Assembly: GCA_051748565.1 (NCBI GenBank)
Contig: JBNJHN010000009.1
Span: forward strand, 1-56,070
DNA from: SKPH01 sp051748565
GTDB taxonomy: Bacteria > Bacillota > Dethiobacteria > DTU022
Direction: 5' to 3'
DNA length: 56,070 nucleotides
Shown here piece by piece: positions 27,132 to 36,021 of the stretch. Under the pieces are notes generated by a model. The model was not told where the DNA came from. It was given only the letters and a program-made list of their open reading frames with translations, and ran no database searches. A program made the translations under genes and the position numbers. Within the stretch, counting starts at the first letter, position 1. Every line of letters begins with the position of its first letter.

Positions 27132-27224
27132 AGATAAAAACACTCCGTTCTATTTAGTTATAATATATTATAAAGCCATAAGTGTGTTTAATGCAATACT
27201 TATCGAATAAAATAGCTATATTGG

Positions 27225-28286
27225 TCAATTATATTTTCGGATTAGGCCATTATAGGCTAACTTCATGATCTGTTCTGTTGCATATTTTAGGTTTTCTGCA
27301 TCAATAATTGAGTCGAACTTAGCACACTCAGGTCGGGAATCATTGTAAAACAGATCGTAATAATCAGAGCATAAGATCTTTGAAACGTTGTAGTAATCTC
27401 CATTTTCGAGCATTCTCATTAAATGGTCTGTTTTTTTGTCACCTAAACGCTTTCTTAATGATGAAAGAGCATGCTTGAACTGCTCGAGCAGCTCCTCTGA
27501 TATCGAGACGGGAATATATGTGCTGACAATTCGCTGGACTCTGGTTTCCATAGAGGCTGTAAGGAGGATCTGGTAACCTTTTTCCATGGCTTCAGCCAGG
27601 AAGGGAGGAAGGTAGATGTTACCGATACGACGGCCTTCACCTTCAATAAAAAGATAGGGCTGTTCTTTATGACGATCTAACTGTTGCAGCAGGAGTGCAT
27701 CAAAATCTTTTTGAGAGCGATTATTAGTTAAGCCAATAGTGCCAAACACCGAGCCGCGGTGGTTGGCAAGCCCTTCAAGATCGATCACCGGAATGCCTTT
27801 TTGATCTAAATCCTGAAGAATGGCGGTTTTACCGACACCTGTTAACCCGTGGATTACATAAAGTTTGCATTGAAGCTTGTAATCGACAAGACGTTCGATT
27901 ACATAACTGCGGTATGCTTTATAGCCTTTTTTCAGACGCAGGGTTTGAATGCCGGCAAGCCCTAAGATATGATAGAGACTCAGACTGCGCATGCCGCCCC
28001 TGCTGCAATAGAGCAGGGGTTTATTACAGGTGCAAATTCGAACTATCTTATCGACCAGAGCTGAAAGCTTTGGCGCCACCATGTTCAGGGCCGCCATCCG
28101 GGCCTCGATTTCACCCAGCTGGTGGTATATAATGCCCAACTGGTGATGCTCCCGATCTTCAAATAGGGGCACATTTATGGCTCCGGGTATCGATGCTTCA
28201 GCATATTCAGCCGGTGTTCGCACATCAATGAATATTAAATCTGAACGCTTCAGCGCTTCCCTAATCTCAATTTCCAAATTGCCCAC
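27225..28286 (-). CDS. mnmH: tRNA 2-selenouridine synthase MnmH
   Basis: The 353-aa protein fuses an N-terminal rhodanese domain (FIDVRTPAEYAEASIPGAINVP; active Cys C94 in LLYCSRGGMRS) to a P-loop domain (GLTGVGKTAIL at 147-157; LEGLANHRGSVFG). This is the SelU/YbbB layout, which replaces wobble 2-thiouridine sulfur with selenium via a geranylated intermediate, using selenophosphate. selD is not in the window. The GTG at 28286 has an AAGGGAG only one base upstream; a TTG at 28277 would have 10-base spacing and may be the true start. Confidence 0.9.
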   Translation of the reverse strand: MGNLEIEIREALKRSDLIFIDVRTPAEYAEASIPGAINVPLFEDREHHQLGIIYHQLGEIEARMAALNMVAPKLSALVDKIVRICTCNKPLLYCSRGGMRSLSLYHILGLAGIQTLRLKKGYKAYRSYVIERLVDYKLQCKLYVIHGLTGVGKTAILQDLDQKGIPVIDLEGLANHRGSVFGTIGLTNNRSQKDFDALLLQQLDRHKEQPYLFIEGEGRRIGNIYLPPFLAEAMEKGYQILLTASMETRVQRIVSTYIPVSISEELLEQFKHALSSLRKRLGDKKTDHLMRMLENGDYYNVSKILCSDYYDLFYNDSRPECAKFDSIIDAENLKYATEQIMKLAYNGLIRKYN

Positions 28287-28306
28287 ACTCCCTTAAATCA
28301 CATTTA

Positions 28307-28335
28307 ATTATAAACTATCGATCGATCTGTGTAAA
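28307..28335 (-). promoter_or_regulatory. Promoter for mnmH
   Basis: Read on the minus strand: TTTACA (28335-28330), a 17-base spacer and TATAAT (28312-28307), about 21-30 bases before the possible mnmH starts. Confidence 0.7.
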
Positions 28336-28390
28336 AATTTAATCCTTTAAAAGGTAATAGAGCTTCCTTTAGCGAAGTACAATTATCAAT

Positions 28391-28436
28391 ACAGCCAATT
28401 ATCGGGTTTGCTCGCTTCTCAATGGAAATTGGCTGT
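28391..28436. repeat. 10-bp perfect inverted repeat between mnmH and the HIT gene
   Basis: ACAGCCAATT at 28391-28400 and AATTGGCTGT at 28427-28436 are exact inverted arms with a 26-base spacer. The right arm overlaps the -35/-10 spacer of the HIT promoter. It could be a regulator site for the divergent pair or a hairpin in a minus-strand leader. Confidence 0.5.
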
Positions 28437-28444
28437 GTTATAAT
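28416..28444 (+). promoter_or_regulatory. Promoter for the HIT-rpsU-yqeY run
   Basis: TTCTCA (28416-28421), a 17-base spacer and TATAAT (28439-28444) preceded by TGT, an extended -10. It lies about 20 bases before the HIT start. Confidence 0.65.
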
Positions 28445-28464
28445 ACCGGTCAGGAGGAATTTGC

Positions 28465-28827
28465 ATGTCTGCTGATTGTATTTTTTGTAAGATCATAAAA
28501 CGGGAGCTTGATGCAGATATAGTATATGAAGATGAGACAGCCGTTGCTTTTAAAGATATTAATCCGGCTGCTCCCGTTCATATTCTGGTAGTACCACGAA
28601 AGCATATACCAACTCTGCTCGATATCGAAAAGGAAGATGAAGCTCTGATTGGTTACATGCATTCGGTAGCGAATGAAGTTGCCAGGGCTTTTAAGCTGGA
28701 CAAGAAAGGATATCGGGTAGTTATCAACTGTGGTGCAGATGCAGGTCAGATCGTTTTTCACCTTCACCTCCACCTCCTGGGAGGAAGACCTTTGTTGCAA
28801 ACCATAGCGAAAGGCAGGGGTGTTTAG
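28465..28827 (+). CDS. HIT-family nucleotide hydrolase (HINT-like)
   Basis: The 120-aa protein begins with CIFCKIIKRE, a CxxC zinc knuckle, has FKDINPAAPVHILVVPRKHIPTL, and ends with the histidine triad HLHLHLLGGR. Members hydrolyse AMP-linked phosphoramidates. CAGGAGG precedes the ATG. It heads the run with rpsU and yqeY, an arrangement common in Clostridia. Confidence 0.95.
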   Translation: MSADCIFCKIIKRELDADIVYEDETAVAFKDINPAAPVHILVVPRKHIPTLLDIEKEDEALIGYMHSVANEVARAFKLDKKGYRVVINCGADAGQIVFHLHLHLLGGRPLLQTIAKGRGV

Positions 28828-28880
28828 ATTTATTGAACAACTGCCTCAGGCATTGGTTCTAAGGAGAGGGGGGAAGAATT

Positions 28881-29054
28881 ATGGCAGAAGTTAAAATAGG
28901 CAAGAATGAGACCCTGGATAAGGCTCTTAAAAGGTTTAAAAAACAATGTGCCCGTGCGGGTGTATTATCCGAAGCGCGCCGGCGTGAGCATTACGAGAAA
29001 CCAAGCGTACGCCGCAAAAAGAAAGCTGAGGCTGCACGCAAAAGGCGCCGTTAA
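28881..29054 (+). CDS. rpsU: 30S ribosomal protein S21
   Basis: A 57-aa basic protein starts MAEVKIGKNETLDKALKRFK, contains CARAGVLSEARRREHYEKPS and ends in a Lys/Arg-rich tail, diagnostic of S21. A very strong AAGGAGAGGGGGG tract precedes the ATG. A longer frame starting at 28906 overlaps this gene in another frame and is only the upstream extension of yqeY. Confidence 0.97.
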   Translation: MAEVKIGKNETLDKALKRFKKQCARAGVLSEARRREHYEKPSVRRKKKAEAARKRRR

Positions 29055-29079
29055 GCTTTATACGGGGGGTGCGCTGCTT

Positions 29080-29532
29080 ATGTCCGAGAATAAAATGGCC
29101 GAAAAGCTTTTTATGGATCAGAAAGAAGCGATGAAGTCAAAAAACCGTTTTTACCTTTCGGTAATTCGCATGTTGCGAGCGGAGCTGCAAAACGCTGAAA
29201 TTGCAAAAAACGCTCCTCTTAATGATCAGGAAGAGTTGGCAATACTTGCCCGTGAAGTTAAAAGAAGAAAAGAGGCTTTAGGCGATTATGTAAGGTCCGG
29301 CCGTCAGGATCTTGTTACCGACCTGAAACGGGAAATAGAAATTCTGAGTAAATATCTTCCTGAACAGCTATCCGAAGATATGCTGGTCCGGATGGTTAAA
29401 GAAGCAATCATCGAGAGCGGTGCTAATTCAAAGCAGGAGATGGGAAAAGTTATGAGCCTGCTTATGCCCCGTGTTAAAGGTAAAGCCGATGGTAGCTTAG
29501 TCCGGGAATTAGTCGATAAAAATCTTCAATAA
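29080..29532 (+). CDS. yqeY: GatB/YqeY domain protein
   Basis: The 150-aa helical protein matches YqeY: KLFMDQKEAMKSKN, LSVIRMLRAELQNAEI, EIEILSKYLPEQLSEDML and a C-terminal GKVMSLLMPRVKGKADGSLVRELV. The domain resembles the tRNA-binding tail of GatB, but the free-standing function is unresolved. ATG at 29080 follows a GGGGGGT tract; it is 25 bases after rpsU, the standard neighbour. The 5' extension to 28906 overlaps rpsU and is rejected. Confidence 0.92.
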   Translation: MSENKMAEKLFMDQKEAMKSKNRFYLSVIRMLRAELQNAEIAKNAPLNDQEELAILAREVKRRKEALGDYVRSGRQDLVTDLKREIEILSKYLPEQLSEDMLVRMVKEAIIESGANSKQEMGKVMSLLMPRVKGKADGSLVRELVDKNLQ

Positions 29533-29578
29533 AAGTCCGGCCTGTACGGCTGGGCTTTAATTTAAGGAGATAATGATT

Positions 29579-30922
29579 TTGTCTAATAATAAAAGGCTCT
29601 TAATATGGATGATCTGTATCTTAACCGGATTGCTTATTAATATAACTTTTGCAGGCGGAACAACTGTAAATCAGACTATTTCTGTAATCGAAATTTCAGG
29701 AACAATAGATCCTGGCACAAAAAGTTATGTTGAATATGCTTTTCAGGAAGCGAGACTAATAAATGCCACAGCAGTAATTATCGATTTTGATACCCCGGGT
29801 GGATTTATAAGCTCCGCCGAGGCGATCAGGCGCCTGATGGATAATTATGACAGGCCGATCTATGCATTTATTAATCCTAATGCTATTTCAGCCGGCGCAT
29901 TCCTGGCCCTGGCTGCAGATGAAATCTATATGACTCCTGGAAGTACGATCGGCGCTGCAGAACCAAGGCTGCTTGGTTTGGGTGAAGTTGATGAGAAAGA
30001 GCTTTCGTTCTGGGAAGCAGAAATGGCCGGAATGGCTGAACGAAGAGGCAGAGATCCCCTTATAGCATCGGCAATGGTTCGTCGGGAAATTGCTATAAAC
30101 GGGTTGGTTGAAGAAGGGGTGTTACTTACCCTTACAGCAAACAGAGCTATTGAAGTTGGATTCAGTGAAGGTACCGTAGCCAATCGTGGGGAACTTCTGC
30201 AGGCAGTTGGTATGGCCGGAGCAGAGCTGCATCTGATAGAACCAAGGATAACTGATACCCTTGTAAGTTGGACCACCAATCCTGTAATTGGGACATTACT
30301 GCTGATGATTGGCATTGGCGGATTAGTTCTCGAGGTTATATCAGCCGGTTTCGGTGCAGCGGGGATCCTTAGTATGGCTGCATTTGCCCTCTACTTTGGC
30401 GGCAATATTGCTGCCGGAATGGCGGAATACTGGGTTTTGATTCTTTTTGTTTTCGGGATCGCCCTGATGTTGGTGGAAGCATTTATGCCCGGTTTCGGAA
30501 TTTTTGGTGTTGCCGGGCTTATATCTACACTGGCATCAATTATTCTGGCGGCAGCTTCGGTTCAAACCGGGATGGTCATGCTGATCATCGCTGTGGTGTT
30601 GTCTGCTGTCTTTTCTGTGCTCGCTTTTCGATATTTTTCCCGAAGGGGAATGCTGCGCCACATTATCCTTTCAGAAGCAGAAACTGCTGATTTAGGTTAT
30701 GTTGCTCCTCTTGATCAAAAAAATCTAACCGGTATGGAAGGGATTGCAGTGACCTCTTTACGCCCTTCCGGAACGGCAATAATTGACGGACGTCGGATTG
30801 ATGTAGTTACCGGTGGTGATTTTATTCCGGTTGGCGAAAAAGTTATAGTTGAAAGGGTTGAAGGTGTGCGGGTAATTGTGCGTCGTCATGAACCAAATGA
30901 AAAAAATAAGGGGGATTTTTAA
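29579..30922 (+). CDS. NfeD-family membrane-bound ClpP-class serine protease
   Basis: AAGGAGA at 29564-29570 is 8 bases before the TTG at 29579, a better fit than the ATG at 29573. The 447-aa protein has an N-terminal signal/anchor, a ClpP-like protease domain (VIIDFDTPGGFISSAEAI, then the nucleophile Ser in NAISAGAFLALAADEI), 4-5 membrane helices and a C-terminal OB fold (GMEGIAVTSLRPSG...). Long NfeD proteins pair with flotillins; floA follows with a 1-base overlap. Corresponds to Bacillus YqeZ. Confidence 0.9.
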   Translation: MSNNKRLLIWMICILTGLLINITFAGGTTVNQTISVIEISGTIDPGTKSYVEYAFQEARLINATAVIIDFDTPGGFISSAEAIRRLMDNYDRPIYAFINPNAISAGAFLALAADEIYMTPGSTIGAAEPRLLGLGEVDEKELSFWEAEMAGMAERRGRDPLIASAMVRREIAINGLVEEGVLLTLTANRAIEVGFSEGTVANRGELLQAVGMAGAELHLIEPRITDTLVSWTTNPVIGTLLLMIGIGGLVLEVISAGFGAAGILSMAAFALYFGGNIAAGMAEYWVLILFVFGIALMLVEAFMPGFGIFGVAGLISTLASIILAAASVQTGMVMLIIAVVLSAVFSVLAFRYFSRRGMLRHIILSEAETADLGYVAPLDQKNLTGMEGIAVTSLRPSGTAIIDGRRIDVVTGGDFIPVGEKVIVERVEGVRVIVRRHEPNEKNKGDF

Positions 30923-31914
30923 TGGCTGAGCTTATTATTCCATTGCTATTTGTTGCCTTAATTATTATTGTTGTTGTGGTTATTTTTAGCTTTATTCCGC
31001 TGGGCCTGTGGATTTCAGCTCTTGCCGCACGGGTTCCAGTAGGGATTTTTGCCTTGATTGGGATGCGCCTGAGGCGGGTTATTCCGTCAAAAATTGTTAA
31101 TCCGCTTATCAAAGCGACTAAAGCAGGCCTTGATTTAAATGTCAATAAGCTTGAAGGTCATTTTCTGGCCGGGGGTAATGTTGATCGCGTAGTCAATGCT
31201 TTGATTGCAGCACAACGTGCGGAGATACCACTGCTTTTTGAACGTGCTGCGGCAATAGATCTGGCCGGCCGTGATGTCTTGCAGGCTGTGCAGATGAGCG
31301 TTAACCCCAAGGTAATCGAAACCCCGGTTGTAGCGGCCGTGGCAAAGGATGGAATTGAAGTTAAAGCCCGGGCCAAAGTTACGGTAAGGGCTAATATAGA
31401 CCGCCTTGTGGGAGGTGCTGGTGAAGAGACAATTATCGCCAGGGTCGGAGAAGGGATTGTAACCACGATTGGTTCTTCTGATAATCATAAAGTGGTTCTC
31501 GAGAATCCCGATCGAATTTCGAATACCGTTTTGAACAAGGGACTCGATTCAGGTACTGCTTACGAAATATTATCGATAGATGTTGCCGATGTCGATGTCG
31601 GTAAAAACATTGGTGCCCAGCTGCAAACAGATCAGGCTGAAGCAGACAAACGTATTGCCCAGGCGAAAGCTGAAGAACGGCGTGCCATGGCTGTCGCCCG
31701 TGAACAGGAGATGGTCGCTTCTGTCCAGGAGATGCGAGCGAAAGTAACTGAAGCTGAAGCGGAAGTGCCCAAGGCTTTGGCCCAGGCGCTGCGCGAGGGC
31801 AATCTCGGTGTAATGGATTATTACCAGCTGAAGAATGTTATGGCTGACACTGACATGCGCCAGAATATCAGTAAATTGGGACATGAAAGCCAACAGGAAG
31901 ATGATAGAAAATAA
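30922..31914 (+). CDS. floA: Flotillin-like protein FloA
   Basis: The 330-aa SPFH protein has an N-terminal membrane hairpin (residues about 5-30), the UPF0365 SPFH core (VNKLEGHFLAGGNVDRVVNALIAA, VKARAKVTVRANIDRLVGGAGEET) and an Ala/Glu/Arg-rich coiled coil near 230-300. FloA organises functional membrane microdomains. It is directly coupled to the NfeD gene. Corresponds to Bacillus YqfA. Confidence 0.95.
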   Translation: MAELIIPLLFVALIIIVVVVIFSFIPLGLWISALAARVPVGIFALIGMRLRRVIPSKIVNPLIKATKAGLDLNVNKLEGHFLAGGNVDRVVNALIAAQRAEIPLLFERAAAIDLAGRDVLQAVQMSVNPKVIETPVVAAVAKDGIEVKARAKVTVRANIDRLVGGAGEETIIARVGEGIVTTIGSSDNHKVVLENPDRISNTVLNKGLDSGTAYEILSIDVADVDVGKNIGAQLQTDQAEADKRIAQAKAEERRAMAVAREQEMVASVQEMRAKVTEAEAEVPKALAQALREGNLGVMDYYQLKNVMADTDMRQNISKLGHESQQEDDRK

Positions 31915-31932
31915 GTAGGAGGCTTTCTCATT

Positions 31933-32352
31933 ATGGAAGGTATTATTACTCTAATTATTATTATCATTGCCTTCAACATTTTTAACGCCTTGATTAAAGC
32001 GGTCAGGGGAAGTCAGAAGGCTCCTCAAAAAAAAGCCTTTGTTGTTCCTCAACAGCTCCCGCCGCATGAAAAAGGCCAGCTGTTGAATGAAGATGAGGTT
32101 CGCTTCCGATTAAAAAAGAAAGAAAAAGGATCCTATTTTTATGATGACGAAGGAAATGATGTCCAGGAGGCTGAAAGTGCGGGGGAAAGAGATAAATGGC
32201 TTTCACCGGAGCCTGTGAATAGAGAGGCTGCCACTCAAACGCCTGTTTCCGTGGGACTTCAAAAGGTGTTAACCCGTAGGGATCCTCTCTTGGCGGCTTT
32301 TATATTCCATGAAATTCTTGAACCCCCACCAACGCTGCGTCGGAAACGCTAA
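31933..32352 (+). CDS. Small membrane-anchored hypothetical protein downstream of floA
   Basis: The 139-aa protein has an N-terminal membrane segment (MEGIITLIIIIIAFNIFNALI), a charged, probably disordered middle, and a short C-terminal module (LAAFIFHEILEPPPTLRRKR). A TAGGAGG-type site precedes the ATG and the spacing to floA is 18 bases, so co-expression with NfeD/FloA is likely. I do not recognise a family. In Bacillus this slot is occupied by yqfB-yqfC-yqfD. Confidence 0.7.
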   Translation: MEGIITLIIIIIAFNIFNALIKAVRGSQKAPQKKAFVVPQQLPPHEKGQLLNEDEVRFRLKKKEKGSYFYDDEGNDVQEAESAGERDKWLSPEPVNREAATQTPVSVGLQKVLTRRDPLLAAFIFHEILEPPPTLRRKR

Positions 32353-32454
32353 GAAGCTGGCTTTTCTTGAATAGAAGCAGAAATTGGATTATAATGCTTG
32401 CTAATGAGTTAACATAAGATCATTTTTTAGTTAAAGAAGGGAGCTTAACGCTTA

Positions 32455-33459
32455 TTGGCAGAAAATAATACAGGCCGGACCATAATGCTGGCCGGGGCAG
32501 ATGAATCGGTTCAACTGTTGGGCAAAAACGACGAACATTTCAGCCTTATTGAAGATAATTTTGCCGTCCGTCTGATTCCAAAAGGGCATGAGTTAAGTAT
32601 AGATGGTGAGCCCGGAGATGTTGAAGCCATATATATCATGTTCCAGGAGCTGCTCACCCACATTCGCAAAGGCTACCATTTAACCGACCGTGAATTTGAA
32701 TATGCTTTGAAATTGACCAGACAGGGTGAGGTGGCGATGATTAGATCGCTTTTCAGCGATTTGGTATTAGTTACCCACCGCGGCAAGCAGATCCGCCCGA
32801 AAACTATTGGTCAAAAACGTTATCTTGAAGCTATACGCTGTTATGATATTGTTCTCTCAATCGGACCCGCCGGTACGGGAAAAACTTACCTGGCCCTGGC
32901 CATGGCAGTTGATGCCCTCAAAAATAAGAGGGTACAGCGTTTAATTCTTACCCGTCCTGCAGTTGAAGCAGGAGAACATCTCGGTTTTTTGCCGGGAGAT
33001 TTTCAGGAGAAGGTGGATCCTTACCTGCGGCCAATTTACGACGGGTTGTATGATCTGCTTGGAGTTGACCTGTTCCAGAAATATCGTGAAAAAGGGATTA
33101 TCGAAATTGCACCCCTGGCTTACATGCGGGGGCGGACTCTTGATGATTCTTTTGTGATTCTTGATGAGGGTCAGAATGCTACTTCTGAGCAGATGAAAAT
33201 GTTCTTAACCCGTCTCGGTTTTGGTTCAAAAGCAGTAATAACCGGAGATATTACTCAGATCGACCTCCCAAGGGGACGTTATTCGGGTCTGGAAGAGGCA
33301 CCTCGTATTTTATTTGGTATTGAAGGCATAGCTCTGGTTTACCTGACTGAAAAAGATGTCGTAAGGCACCCGCTTGTCCAATGCATTATAAAAGCTTACG
33401 AAACATACGAGGGTGCGAGAGAAAGGGATAAAGATGAAGAAAAAAATAATTCCCGGTGA
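32455..33459 (+). CDS. phoH: PhoH-like P-loop ATPase
   Basis: The 334-aa protein has an N-terminal KH-like segment and a PhoH ATPase domain with Walker A GPAGTGKTYLAL, the RPAVEAGEHLGFLPGD signature and Walker B-type FVILDEGQNAT. PhoH proteins are implicated in RNA metabolism with YbeY, encoded two genes later. TTG start. Its end overlaps the pgpH start by 26 bases. Confidence 0.95.
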   Translation: MAENNTGRTIMLAGADESVQLLGKNDEHFSLIEDNFAVRLIPKGHELSIDGEPGDVEAIYIMFQELLTHIRKGYHLTDREFEYALKLTRQGEVAMIRSLFSDLVLVTHRGKQIRPKTIGQKRYLEAIRCYDIVLSIGPAGTGKTYLALAMAVDALKNKRVQRLILTRPAVEAGEHLGFLPGDFQEKVDPYLRPIYDGLYDLLGVDLFQKYREKGIIEIAPLAYMRGRTLDDSFVILDEGQNATSEQMKMFLTRLGFGSKAVITGDITQIDLPRGRYSGLEEAPRILFGIEGIALVYLTEKDVVRHPLVQCIIKAYETYEGARERDKDEEKNNSR

Positions 33460-35545
33460 TCTTTTTAGCCGGTCAATCGCCTTCAAGGACAACAAAAAAT
33501 TACAAAAGCTCCTGCTGGTTATTGCCCTCTTCGTGACGATATATGGCTTGCTGGTTATTGTCAGCATGCCGGCTCGCTACGATCTTACTGTAGGCAGGCC
33601 GAGCCCCAGGACGATCTATGCTCCCAGAGATGCTATCGACGAATATAGCACGGAAAGGCTGAGGGAGCAGGCTGCTGGAGCTGTTGCCGAGGTTTATGAT
33701 TATGAGCCGCTAGTTTTGGATAGGGCATTAATAAGAGTGGGCATTTTTTTTGACAGTGTTAAGCAAATAAAAGAGAACCCGGATCTCGAAACCGGGGAGA
33801 AAGTGGATTTGCTTCAGGAACTTATTTATGAAGATCTGCCGGATTCCACAGTTTCCTCTTTGCTATCCGACAATGAAATTTTAATAGGTCTGCATGAACG
33901 CCTTAATAATACATTAAGTGAAATTTTAGAGCAGGGTGTAAAAGAAAATGAAACGGAATTGGCCAGGCGCCGCCTGTCCCAGGAGATAGCCCTTTATCCA
34001 TTTAGTGCCGACCTGAAAATAATTGCCGAGATAATTACCCAGCCCCTGATTGCTCAAAACTTGGAATACAATGAAGTGGTTACGGAAGAAAATCGGGAGT
34101 TGGCGCGTCGGCAGGTTGAACCGGTAGTTGTTTTACGTAACACCCTGATTGTCAGTGAAGGTGAGCCGGTGACGGAACAGCAGCTGGCTCTTCTTAAAGA
34201 TTTCGGAATGATCAGGGGTCAGCAAGCGGATTATTCCGGGTACATCGGTTTAATGCTTTTACTAATTATTGTTTTTATCCTGGTAGGGATTTACATGCAT
34301 ATTTTTGTTAATGAAGTTTTTATTAACCCCTCGCTGATGCTCTTGATGGGGCTAATTTTTGTCGTTACTCTTCTTTTTTCTGTTGGGGCTACTTATTTTT
34401 CAGGATACCTGATTCCTGTAGCGATGGGTGTTATTCTGATTACCGTTATTTTTGGTTATAAACTGGCTCTTATTATCAATTTGGTTTTGGCCCTGATGGT
34501 CGGATTGATCACCGGTGGCGATTTCTCCTTTATCCTGGTTGCTCTGATGGGAGGTCTGGTTTCTATTTATGCAGTTACCAGGTTAAGCCAGCGCAGCGAT
34601 CTTGCCCGGGCCGGGTTTTATGTAGCGGTTATTAACGGTGCTGTAATTCTTTCCACTCATCTCTTTTTCGGAAATGTCAGCCTGGAGTATGGTTCGCTGG
34701 TCGGTTTTAGCTACAGCATGGCTGCCGGGATAGGAAACGGTATCTTTTCATCAGTTGTCGCTATTGGCATGCTGCCTTACCTGGAAAGTCTTTTTGGTGT
34801 TACTACCGCAATTACACTATTGGAATTGTCCAATCCGAACCATCCCCTGCTGCGTCAAATGCTTTTAAAGGCTCCGGGAACATATTATCACAGTATGATG
34901 GTATCAAACCTGGCCGAAGCTGCTGCTGAATCTGTGAAAGCGGATGCTTTGCTGGCCAGGGTTGGCGCTTATTATCATGATATTGGTAAATTAAAAAGGC
35001 CATTTTTCTTTTCCGAAAACCAGCTGTCCGGAGAAAACCCGCATACTAAACTCTCGCCCAACTTAAGCTCGTTGATTATAGGAGCACATCCCAAAGATGG
35101 AGTGGAACTGGGAAGAAAACATCGTCTTCCTGAGCCAATCCTTGGTATCGCCAGCCAGCACCATGGCACCAGCATGATTTCTTTCTTCTATCAACAGGCT
35201 TTGGAAAAAAACAGCCGCGAAGAAGTTTCCAGCGCTAAGTTTCGTTACGAAGGACCAAAACCGCAAAGCAAGGAAGCGGCTATCATCATGCTGGCAGATG
35301 CCGTCGAAGCCGGTGTTCGCTCTCTCTCCAAACCCACAAGTAATAGGGTCGAAACGATGATTAAACGGATGATCAGGGAAAAACTTGATGATGGACAGCT
35401 TGATCAATGTGATTTGACCCTGAAAGAAATCGATCAGATAGGCGAGGCATTTGTTTATATTATGTCCGGTATTTATCACTCGCGGATTGAGTATCCTGAA
35501 AAAGCTCTTAAGGCCGAGCTCGAAAGGAGTACGGCTTTTAAGTGA
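33434..35545 (+). CDS. pgpH: 7TM-HD c-di-AMP phosphodiesterase PgpH
   Basis: The 703-aa protein has an N-terminal membrane segment, a large extracytoplasmic 7TMR-HDED domain (residues about 50-260), a seven-helix membrane block (about 260-450) and a C-terminal HD domain with YYHSMMV, YYHDIGKL, GAHPKDGVELG and HHGTSM metal-binding histidines. PgpH hydrolyses cyclic di-AMP. I use the ATG at 33434 (GAAAGGG upstream); a GTG at 33413 is also open. Ends with a 4-base overlap with ybeY. Corresponds to Bacillus YqfF. Confidence 0.94.
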   Translation: MKKKIIPGDLFSRSIAFKDNKKLQKLLLVIALFVTIYGLLVIVSMPARYDLTVGRPSPRTIYAPRDAIDEYSTERLREQAAGAVAEVYDYEPLVLDRALIRVGIFFDSVKQIKENPDLETGEKVDLLQELIYEDLPDSTVSSLLSDNEILIGLHERLNNTLSEILEQGVKENETELARRRLSQEIALYPFSADLKIIAEIITQPLIAQNLEYNEVVTEENRELARRQVEPVVVLRNTLIVSEGEPVTEQQLALLKDFGMIRGQQADYSGYIGLMLLLIIVFILVGIYMHIFVNEVFINPSLMLLMGLIFVVTLLFSVGATYFSGYLIPVAMGVILITVIFGYKLALIINLVLALMVGLITGGDFSFILVALMGGLVSIYAVTRLSQRSDLARAGFYVAVINGAVILSTHLFFGNVSLEYGSLVGFSYSMAAGIGNGIFSSVVAIGMLPYLESLFGVTTAITLLELSNPNHPLLRQMLLKAPGTYYHSMMVSNLAEAAAESVKADALLARVGAYYHDIGKLKRPFFFSENQLSGENPHTKLSPNLSSLIIGAHPKDGVELGRKHRLPEPILGIASQHHGTSMISFFYQQALEKNSREEVSSAKFRYEGPKPQSKEAAIIMLADAVEAGVRSLSKPTSNRVETMIKRMIREKLDDGQLDQCDLTLKEIDQIGEAFVYIMSGIYHSRIEYPEKALKAELERSTAFK

Positions 35546-36021
35546 GCGTTATTATTAAAAATCTTAAAAGCGAACCGGTTTTTTCCGATATTTTTTTCGG
35601 GCAGCTTACTGAAACCGTTAATAGTTTGCTTGATGAGCAAAATTTGTCTGAAGGTGAAGTTGGTGTTGTTATTGCTGATGATGCTATGCTCCTGCGTTTA
35701 AATAGGGAATACAGGAATAAAGATAAAACTACCGATGTGCTTTCCTTTAGTTATCTCGAACCGCAGAATATAGATCCGCATCCAACAGGTGAGTTTGCAG
35801 TTGGTGATATATATATTTCTGTTGATCGCGCTTCAGAGCAAGCCGAACAGGCTGGCCACAGCCTCGAGCGGGAAATATTTTTATTAACTGTACACGGAAT
35901 GCTTCACATCCTTGGATTTGACCACAGTGAGGAAATTGGCGCTAAATTAATGCGGGAAAAAGAGCGGATGTTTATGGAAAGGTATGATCGGGATTTCGGC
36001 GGGGGAGAAATGAATGGATAA
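35542..36021 (+). CDS. ybeY: Endoribonuclease YbeY (16S rRNA maturation)
   Basis: The 159-aa protein has the zinc triad HGMLHILGFDH and the preceding DKTTDVLSFSY and GDIYISVDRA segments. It processes the 16S rRNA 3' end and takes part in ribosome quality control. GTG start overlapping pgpH by 4 bases, and it overlaps dgkA by 8, so the run is translationally coupled. Confidence 0.96.
   Translation: MSVIIKNLKSEPVFSDIFFGQLTETVNSLLDEQNLSEGEVGVVIADDAMLLRLNREYRNKDKTTDVLSFSYLEPQNIDPHPTGEFAVGDIYISVDRASEQAEQAGHSLEREIFLLTVHGMLHILGFDHSEEIGAKLMREKERMFMERYDRDFGGGEMNG

Noticed and set aside
28906..29079. 59-codon upstream extension of the yqeY frame
   Set aside because: It overlaps rpsU almost completely in another frame, and YqeY family similarity starts at 29080.
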